This document shows, piece after piece, positions 57,423-64,000 of a stretch of 64,000 nucleotides of DNA. Location of the stretch: NCBI GenBank assembly GCA_015680685.1, contig MNCI01035831.1, positions 1 through 64,000 on the forward strand, in the 5' to 3' direction. The position numbers were made by a program, and so were the translations under genes. The notes under the pieces were generated by a model that had not been told where the DNA came from, did not search any database, and was given only the letters and a program-made list of their open reading frames with translations. The stretch comes from Gnetum montanum (taxonomy: Eukaryota > Streptophyta > Gnetopsida > Gnetales > Gnetaceae). The number at the start of each line of letters is the position of its first letter. Position 1 is the first letter of the stretch.

Positions 57423-57990
57423 CTACCTATACTTTGTTTTCCTCGCAAATCCCAGTTCATGGTTCGAATTTACGCTTTCATTATCGAGTTGTCAATAACA
57501 ATCTTCGCAATTATCCTTTGCTTATGATTACATTCCTACTTACATTCCCACTTCGTGCATTCCACTTAAACTACAAAAACAAACCAAAATATTTTACATT
57601 GTCGTGTCATGTTTACATTTAAGCTCAAAATCCACAACAAAAAAAATGTGGAGAAATATATATATACATGTAGTGATGTACAGTTACACGAGTACAATAG
57701 TTAACTGATTCTATCCAATACAACTCAAAACATTCAATTTATGATTCACGGAAAAATGTGAGCCAGGATAATTTCAAAGCAGAAAAAAATAAATTAAACA
57801 TCAGGGATGGGAGGGTCGTCCCCTTTAGACCTGCCGCCATCATGGGTCCCTACTCCACTATGGTCACCTTCTTGAACATCTTCATCACCTTGACCCTATA
57901 AAACTCAAAAGAAACAATCAACACAAGAACAAAAGAGAAAACTCCCAAACATTACTCAATGAAAAAATTTCATAATAAAAAAATTCTCAC

Positions 57991-58775
57991 CGTAGGAGAC
58001 CCTCCTAAACCATATTCCAGTTGACAGAAAATTTCCTCCTCTGAGACGCTAGCCCAGTCAGTCCCATCAAGGCCTAGGTTGACGTTCGCCAAGGCTTTCC
58101 CCTTGTCAACCGCTGACGATGTAGGATGTTTCAAGGGGAATTCACCCACAAAGACCTCCCCAGAAGTGGTCGTAATTACCCTCATGGGCGATTCCATCTC
58201 AATAGTTGTATTCTTAGCAAAGGTATCAAATGTAGAATGTAGACCCAGACCCTCTACGAACATTTCAACTTGACATTTTTCTATGGATACTTCCTTCAAT
58301 GATTTCTTATAATGATGCTTGTGGTTCTTCTCATATTGACCCCACTTACGTACCTTGGAAGTGAAAGCCTTCCAATCCTAGCACTTGAGGTTTAGTAGAT
58401 CTACCTGAGCCTTACACTCTACTAGTTTTCGAGTCAGTAATGCATGGCGATTGAGCAGGTTCCAATATCTAGTATAAGTGATCTCAGAAGTTCGCCAAGA
58501 ACGATCACCTGTTAGCCTGGCCGAGGCAAACTCATACCGAGCCTTGAGATCATCATGTTCAACTGATAACTTGGAAACCTCTTTTTCCTTTGCTTGGATT
58601 TGCAACCATAACTGTTCGATGGAACGCCTATAGGTCCAAAGCGATTTGGCGTTATGCACAAGACCTTCCGCCATCTCGTCATAGACCGGCCTTGGTATCT
58701 ATTCAACTTCTGGGGGTAGTGCAGGAAAACTTTCAATACTAACGGTCTCAAATGGATCCCACTTTAGCTTGGCTC
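57991..58775 (-). CDS. Exon 7 of the antisense gene (C): coiled-coil region
   Basis: This exon starts after the acceptor ATGTGTGTAG and reads GAKLKWDPFETVSIESFPAL, then a helical, charge-rich stretch (RRSIEQLWLQIQAKEKEVSK, SVEHDDLKARYEF) that looks like coiled coil. RYWNLLNRHALLTRKLVECK, KKSLKEVSIEKCQVEMFVEG and GTDWASVSEEEIFCQLEYGL follow, to a GTGAGA donor at 57990. Copies A (32610-31784), B (about 50290-49475) and D (24519-23715) keep the same blocks, so this is the most widely conserved part of the product. One TAG at about 58380 interrupts it. A dimerisation role is an inference from the heptads. Confidence 0.78.
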
Positions 58776-59501
58776 CTACACACATGAAAAGAACAGGTAT
58801 TAAACATTAGACAACGAAAAAGGTGTGTGAAACTCGAAAGCTGCAAAAGGCTCAAAACATTTGTACCTATCTCAGGGTGGGCTTGCTGAATACATTCAAC
58901 CACCTCATCGACGATACTGGTCACGAAATCCATTTTTACTTGGCATCTCGGTCCAAGTAAATGGTTCATGAGTACGAGATGGGCTAGCCTCCATGGTCAT
59001 TTCAGGGGGAGCCACTTTCATGGGCAGTTCCAATGACATCGTGGGAATTGTTCTGGTTTCAATATCTTCTTCTGGAAACGATAAAAATATAAGATTAAAA
59101 CATCACGTGATGGAAACAACAATTCACAAAGCACCGCAATAAAACGAAAGGGAATATACTGTGTTCTCTGTCCCCTTCCCAGTTTGGAGGATCACCAAGG
59201 TCCAATCCTCCCTTAAGGAAGCTATTTAACATTTCATCAACACCATCTCGGTCATCGATCAATTCTGTCTCCGTGGTCTCCTCCGCCAGCTCTTCCGTCC
59301 CTTCCATCTAATCTTTGCCGACCTCTTCCTCCTTAATTATTAAGTCTGTTGGAACTTTCTCCTCCTCAATAATGGTTTTTAGCTCCTATCTCCTCACTTC
59401 CTGAGTCAAGTCTGAAGATATTAGTTTCATGTAAGTGGTCAAAACGAGAAAAATGAATAAGAAAAAAATGACAATACAATAAGTGCACCAAGCTTACTTA
59501 C

Positions 59502-60518
59502 CTCAAATAGGAATTTTGAATCATATTCGCTTCACCCTTGGCTCTTCCACAGTTGAGGCCACCTCTGTAGGGCATTCGTGCTTCAGGATCTTCGATTTGG
59601 CTTTACCAATGGTCTCCTTGATGACCCATTTAGCTCTCTTTGCAGTGTAGGGCACATTGTCTGGTTCCAACCTCACACTGTCACTTGTATGTATTGAAGT
59701 ACCAGATGACCCCTCTGTCGTGATGGACACAGATTCATCAATCCCCTTAGGTGCATCCTGGGACTCAGCTACCTCGAACAAATGGTTAATCCATGGACGA
59801 GATAATTGAGTACGATCCTGTAGAACATATTTATTATCCACACGAACCACTAAAAACTTGACCAAGCAGTGTAGATAACCTGCAAAGAATGCGAACGTAA
59901 AATGGGATTGTGCCTCAACGTTTGAACGTAATTGCACTATCTCCTTATGGAAACCTGACAACAAAAATTGGGCCCAATTATAGCGCATCCCAGTTTCTAA
60001 AATGGGACTCTTCACTTGGGACAAGGATTTAGGAAACACCTGTGCCCTAAACAAGGGATACAATTCATTAACTTCCATCACCTTTGACATCCCCTACATA
60101 GGGAATCCCTTGGAGCCCTTGGCAATGCCCAATCAATCTTCTAGCTCACGCACCATATGGAGCTCTTTCTGCGTCCTATCCAAAACCACATTCACGCCAT
60201 CTGCCGGTACACCGAATAGGTCTGAAAAGAACTCGGCTGATAGATGGAAAACAATCTTGACACCCTTAATACAGGTGTTGTAGTAGGTGATAGACTTGTT
60301 GAATGAATCAACAATTCCAACAATTTCAGCTATGGAGACATCAGGGCTCGGGGTTGTAAATAACTCCATGAGATTGGCATCATCCAAAGAACGGATAATA
60401 GACGGCAGGGCATTGGTGTCCAACCATTGTTGTGCCTTGCTGATCTTCCCAAAATTCATTGACATGGTACTCTCAATTCACCCTGTCGTAATAGGGTACT
60501 CGCCGGGGGGAACATTAA
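59502..60518 (-). CDS. Exon 4 of the antisense gene (C): plant-transposon-type domain
   Basis: The longest exon, from acceptor CTGTTTACAG to donor GTAAGT. It reads NVPPGEYPITTG, then FGKISKAQQWLDTNALPS, LFTTPSPDVSIAEIVGIVD and VKIVFHLSAEFFSDLFGVPA. The last segment resembles the 'predefined allele + LGVP' block of the putative plant transposon protein / retrotransposon-associated domains that occur beside many plant elements (remembered similarity, not a search). The second half has MRYNWAQFLLSGFHKEIVQL and AFFAGYLHCLVKFLVV, then a Ser/Thr-rich and basic end (AKWVIKETIGKAKSKILK). Stops at about 60482, 60131 and 60090 interrupt it. Copy A (34612-33564) aligns block by block. Confidence 0.7.
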
Positions 60519-60955
60519 CTGTAAACAGAATTTAAAACCATAACACCAGTATTACCACCAGTAGCCAAACAAACACACTAAGGCATCTAGGAAATATCAT
60601 CACTTACCTTTCGTCATGGACTTTGAGGTGCTAGAACCCAAGTTAGCATCACAAGGGAAAACTGGTCCATTGCGTGACTAATCTCCATGCAACCACCCAC
60701 GAGCCGTGCATTGTGCAAACACCCTGGAAAATCATTTATGGAAATGAACAATGTCACCCTTCTTCTAAGCTAATACAGCTCCGTGAATGGTGGGACCCAT
60801 CATGAAGGTCTCTAAAGCAGTATGAGTTAGTGAAAGTCCATCATCATTGATGCATATCCCATCTTTATCAACCTAGGGCCTGCAAAAGAACGGTTGTTAG
60901 AACAGGAGAAAATACTAAATGACAAAAATAGAAACGACAAACTAAACGACCTTAC

Positions 60956-61405
60956 CTCTCTACCCTGTACACCATGCCAGGAGGGTTCTGAAATAATGTA
61001 TGCGCACGCGTAGCCAGAAACAAGGTGTTATTGAGATAGTTAGGCCCTCGTGGTAATAAGTCCCACATGTGCAATAATGGACAAGTAGATCTGGGCCCTC
61101 CAAAGGGACCTTCCTCAATCGCAAGAGGCCCCTCTTCACTGTCCACCATGAAAACCATGATGCCATCCGAAGATCCTAGTAACAGTGCTTCAAGCACGCT
61201 CTGCGCCACTTGTTCACTTAGGTGTGACCATATCACTACCTTGAATCTGTCTAGGATGAAAGCAAGGAATTCAGAGGCCCCTTCCTTGAACCATACCCTA
61301 TTGTTATCAATAGTCAGATCAGGGGTAGGTTCATCGATATCAAGGGGGCCGAACCATGCCAGTACCCCAACCAGGTCAACCACCAAGAGGAAAGGCTCAG
61401 GATCC
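60956..61405 (-). CDS. Exon 2 of the antisense gene (C): FCP1/NIF-like HAD domain
   Basis: This exon of 150 codons is without a stop. It opens DPEPFLLVVDLVGVLAWF, matching HAD motif I of FCP1/NLI-interacting-factor phosphatases (hhhhDxxGhL). Then come FKEGASEFLAFILDRFKVVI and WSHLSEQVAQSVLEALL, the motif II region where family members have RPgvxeFLxxlxexFevxiWSs. The second motif I Asp is Val here, so phosphatase activity is doubtful. The end NTLFLATRAHTLFQNPPGMV corresponds to CFQNPPGTIYCVDG in copy A. The acceptor TTATTTGCAG and donor AG/GTAAGG are strong. The family call is from memory of the motif pattern and needs a profile search. Confidence 0.65.
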
Positions 61406-61505
61406 CTGCAAATAACCAGAATTCCATGATCAATCAACTATACACCTAAATGAAAGAGAGAAACGAAATTCCATGTTGAAGGCAAATACTTTGAAAAAAT
61501 CAAAA

Positions 61506-62220
61506 AACTGTTTACACTCAGCATACACGCTATCAAAAAAATTTGTTTACACTCAGCGTATACGCTATCAAAAAAATTGTTTACACTCGGCATATACGCT
61601 ATCAAAAAAACTATTTACACTCGGTGTATACACTGTCAAAAAACTGTGAACACTCGGCATATACAATATCAAAAAAATGTTTACACTCGATGTATATGTT
61701 GTCAAAAAACTATGAACACTCGGCGTATACGTTGTCAAAAAACTGTTTACACTCGGCGTATACACCCTGAAAACTGTTTGCACCAAGCGTACAGATCCTG
61801 TACGCTGTGAAAACTGCTAACACCCAGCGTACAGATCTTGTACACTGCGAAAACTATTAGCGCTTAGCGTGTAGACTCTACATGCTGCGAAAATCATTTA
61901 CACCTTCCGTACAGACCCTGTACGCTATGAAAATCATTTACGCCCAGCGTACGGACCCTGTACGCTGCGAAAATCATTTACGCCTAGCATACGGATCCTA
62001 TATGCTACGAAAACCATTTACGCCCAGCGTGCAGACCCTGTATGCTGTGAAGCCCATTTACGCTCAGCGTACAGATCCTGTACGTTGTGAGAACTATTTA
62101 CACTCAGTGTACAGACCCTATACGCTATGAATCTACGCTCAGCATACAGACCTTGTACGCTGTCAAAACTATCTACACTCATCATACAAACCCTGTACGC
62201 TGCCAAAATTGTTTACGCCA
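61506..62220. repeat. Palindromic tandem repeats in intron 1 of the antisense gene (C)
   Basis: About seven units of roughly 38 bp carry the core CACTCGGCGTATACGCTATC (61506-61770). About nine units of roughly 44 bp follow with the core CAGCGTACAGATCCTGTACG and GAAAACTnTTTACGC (61775-62220). Each unit contains an inverted TACGC/GCGTA pair. The same words fill the C LTR and leader. Confidence 0.85.
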
Positions 62221-62404
62221 GATAAGAAGTAAAAATAAAAACAAATAACTGGGGTAAGATTAGAGCCTACCTGTGTGCCGATCCAGGCCACGATGGAATC
62301 CTTGGCCTAGGCAAACACTGCAACATGGCCTCACTTTCCTCCATGAAAGTCAAGTCGGGCCCCTTCCTCCCTTGGCCTTCTACCTCCTTGCCCTTGCCCA
62401 TTCT

Positions 62405-62640
62405 GGCGTCCTGTATGCTAATCACTCACGCTTACGCTGGGGTTTGAGCCTCTATGCTCACGCTTACGTTGGGGTTTGAGCCTCTACGCTCATGCTTATG
62501 CTGGGGTTTGAGCCTCTACGGTCATGCTTACGCTAGGGTTTGAGCCTCTACGCTCACACTTATGCTGGGGATTAAGCCTCTATGCTTACGCTGGGGTTTG
62601 GTGCTTTACGCTTAAGCTGCGACTTCGGTTTACGCTCACA
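62405..62640. repeat. Minisatellite upstream of the antisense start (C)
   Basis: About seven units of 31-33 bp with the core CTCACGCTTACGCTGGGGTT and TGAGCCTCTA lie just upstream of the antisense ATG, in its 5' leader or promoter. Confidence 0.82.
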
Positions 62641-62690
62641 CTCTGGTTTGATTCAAGTTCACGTTGACTCTGACAACTGATAGCCTTATG

Positions 62691-62697
62691 CTATATA
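62691..62697 (-). promoter_or_regulatory. Candidate TATA box of the antisense gene, element C
   Basis: The minus strand reads CACTGTATATAGCATAAG, 290 bp upstream of the antisense ATG. It is weaker than the corresponding box in A. Confidence 0.45.
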
Positions 62698-62927
62698 CAG
62701 TGCCGCGTTGATGCCGCCACCACTGCTGTCGTCACCTCGCATTTTTTTATTTAATTTTAATCAAAATTATCCAAAGTACAAAATATGGGAAAAATACAAA
62801 ACAAAATGACGAGGTAATGAACACTACCACATGCTAATTCCCTCGTAAACCAATTTCGGTTGCCCACACTGAACATTTTGGCGCAAACTATCCAGTACAG
62901 ATCGTACAGCAACTAGGCATCCCTAAA

Positions 62928-63141
62928 CTGCCACATACGGCCCGGTAAGGCCTTAAACTACCACATACGGCCCAATAAGGCCTTAAACTGCCACATACAG
63001 CCTAGTAAGGCCTTAAACTGCCACATACGGCCCACTAAGGCCTTAAACTACCACATATAGCCTGGTAAGGCCCTAAACTGCCACATACGGCCCGGTAAGG
63101 CCTTAAACTGCCACATACAGCCTGGTAAGACCTTAAACTGC
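62928..63141 (+). repeat. GGCCTTAAACTGCC minisatellite, block 2 of element C
   Basis: Seven head-to-tail units of 30 bp (core CATACGGCCCGGTAAGGCCT, then TAAACTGC) differ at a few positions. It lies between the antisense promoter and the RT frame, matching block 2 of A. Confidence 0.88.
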
Positions 63142-63242
63142 CATGTGTCCCAGTGCGATGATAAACCACCACCATACATGTAAACATGATGTACATTGCC
63201 AAGGAACACGTAACAACACCTACTAGCTCACTCTGCCCTCTA

Positions 63243-63253
63243 TTTATTGGCAG
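63243..63253 (+). other. Candidate 3' splice site before the RT frame (C)
   Basis: CTATTTATTGGCAG, with the pyrimidine-rich CTCACTCTGCCCTCTA before it, ends 12 bases before the ATG at 63265. Element A has a similar site at the same distance. Confidence 0.45.
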
Positions 63254-63264
63254 GAGCAAGCTCG

Positions 63265-64000
63265 ATGGATTGTCAGTGTTTATCCACACCATTGATCATC
63301 GATGCACCATACAGAAAGATCACAAGAGAAATCGACATTAATTCCATCAACTTAGGTACATCAACGAATGACACAATAATAGTCTCAATGGAACAAACAC
63401 TAGACAGCTACAAAGGTATGACAAAATCCCTCAACATAGAAGCCGATAGCATCACTGAAGACCCATTGACTGAAACCCCCATCGCTATGCCTGATGGTGA
63501 AATCAAAATATTAAAATTGAATATACTATTACAACCTCAACTGGCCAAAGACATAGAAGATGTGCTTCAAGACAACATAAAAGCATTCGCTTGGTCTTAC
63601 ACTGACATGCCGGGGTTAGATCCTCGAATCGTCCAGCACAATATTATCCTTGATCCAAAATTAAGGCTAGTAAAATAAAAGGCATGAAAGGTTAAGCCTG
63701 AGGTAGCATTGGCAGTTCACAATGAGATCACCAAACTTTATCAGGCAAGTTTCATTCAGGCTGTCAACTACGCTGATTGGGTAGCCAACATGGTCATTGT
63801 CCCAAAAGAGAACGGAAGCATTCGCTTATGCATTGACTTCCAGGATCTCAACGTTGCAACCATAAAAGATGATTTCCCCCTACCCAGCATCGATCAACTT
63901 GTTGACTCAACCTCTAGGCACACCTTGTTATCTTTTATGGATGGCTTCCTAGGATATAATCAGATACGCATTAACCTAGAGCATCAGCTCCAGACAACCT
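63265..64000 (+). pseudogene. rt: Start of reverse transcriptase of Tat element C (cut by window end)
   Basis: The frame opens at the ATG at 63265 (MDCQCLSTPLIIDAPYRKI). The pre-RT region contains ITEDPLTETPIAMPDGEIK and AFAWSYTDMPGLDPRIVQHN, aligned with A. After two stops (63676-63678 and 63685-63687) the RT core begins: FIQAVNYADWVANMVIVPKE, SIRLCIDFQDLNVATIKDD (intact in C, broken in A) and LLSFMDGFLGYNQIRINLEH. The sequence ends before the catalytic YVDD box. It lies just after minisatellite block 2 and a splice-acceptor-like tract. It should continue with two RNase H domains and integrase beyond the window. Confidence 0.85.

Larger units (their letters stand above)
57794..62401 (-). pseudogene. 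Antisense eight-exon gene of Tat element C
   Basis: Minus-strand gene of about 3.2 kb coding length (roughly 1070 residues). Exons: 62401-62271 (MGKGKEVEGQGRKGPDL..), 61405-60956 (FCP1-like), 60879-60608, 60518-59502, 59411-59160 (acidic), about 59071-58867, 58775-57991 (coiled coil) and 57895-57794 (GQGDEDVQEGDHSG.., stop TAA). All introns begin GT and end AG, with good donors (GTAAGT, GTAAGG) and pyrimidine-rich acceptors (TTCTTTTGCAG, CTGTTTACAG). Phases agree across junctions 1-2, 2-3, 3-4 and 7-8. Decay is light: a few stops, mostly TAG or TGA replacing Gln/Arg/Trp codons, and one frame shift in exon 6. Intron 1 (865 bp) is packed with palindromic tandem repeats. Product function is unknown. 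Confidence 0.85.
50952..64000 (+). mobile_element. Tat-lineage Ty3/gypsy element C (runs off the window)
   Basis: It has a 5' LTR (50952-52500), primer-binding site, gag-protease (52960-57207), antisense gene (62401-57794) and the start of RT (63265-64000). It is the best-preserved copy, with long open stretches and few stops. It interrupts the antisense gene of element B. The 5 bp before it are CTCCC, which should recur after its 3' LTR. Its order of modules is the same as in the complete element A. Confidence 0.85.

Noticed and set aside
60002-60535. Plus-strand open frames opposite exon 4 in element C
   Set aside because: Shadows of the antisense exon; no homologous frame in element A.
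61543-62206. Several overlapping open frames on both strands rich in Tyr, Thr and Ser
   Set aside because: They are translations of the 38-44 bp tandem repeats inside intron 1 of the antisense gene; open in several frames at once, with no protein-like conservation.
62928-63141. Regular 30-bp direct repeats that resemble a CRISPR array
   Set aside because: Units are head to tail with no unique spacers, there are no cas genes, and the context is a plant retrotransposon; it is a minisatellite.
1-64000. tRNA, rRNA, host coding genes, Helitrons or DNA transposons
   Set aside because: None recognised on either strand by reading; all supported coding traces belong to LTR retrotransposons.

Overview
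The window looks like intergenic DNA from a large-genome seed plant. I found no host gene, rRNA or tRNA. Almost every coding trace is an LTR retrotransposon: Ty3/gypsy elements of two lineages plus one Ty1/copia remnant. The plant assignment rests on Athila-like and Tat-like domain sequences, a primer-binding site matching the plant tRNA-Asp 3' end, and a second RNase H of the kind known from plant Tat elements. A gymnosperm is plausible but cannot be decided from this sequence.

Layout. (1) 1-13766 is mostly minus-strand Athila-like gypsy debris: an LTR end (1-130), a gag fragment (131-1130), an LTR (about 1170-1850), a nearly full pol (1872-6236), a foreign AT-rich gypsy RT-RNase H-integrase block (about 6237-9725), and a second Athila-like gag-protease with its LTR and primer-binding site (9730-13766). 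(2) 13769-18991 is a gag-only, internally deleted copia element. (3) 18992-19990 is unassigned. (4) From about 19990 to the right edge lie four plus-strand Tat-lineage elements, here named D, B, A and C, nested in one another. D is the outermost. B entered D's antisense gene at 24520. A is complete (25438-43996), with matching LTRs and a 5-bp target duplication (GTAGT/GTAGC), and sits inside B's 5' LTR. C entered B's antisense gene at 50952 and runs off the window.

The main discovery is the internal organisation of these Tat elements. The order is LTR - primer-binding site - gag-protease - an ANTISENSE multi-exon gene - RT - RNase H - second RNase H - integrase - LTR. In the literature I know, Tat/Grande/Ogre antisense ORFs lie downstream of integrase. 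Here the antisense gene sits between protease and RT, where Ogre elements carry an intron. In copy C it can be read as eight exons with GT..AG junctions (62401 down to 57794). In copy A the same eight exons are visible (36280 down to 31615), with a TATAAATA box 130 bp before its ATG. B and D keep its 3' half. Exon 2 resembles an FCP1/NIF-type HAD phosphatase fold, exon 4 a plant-transposon-associated domain, exon 5 is acidic and exon 7 is coiled coil.

Two repeat systems accompany this layout. A minisatellite with core GGCCTTAAACT marks the boundaries gag-pro/antisense gene, antisense gene/RT and integrase/3' tail. A second set of short palindromes built on TACGC/GCGTA fills both the LTR U3 regions and the introns or promoter of the antisense gene, with a different version in each subfamily. 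This suggests, but does not prove, shared regulation. All copies in the window carry stops or lost catalytic residues and are probably inactive.
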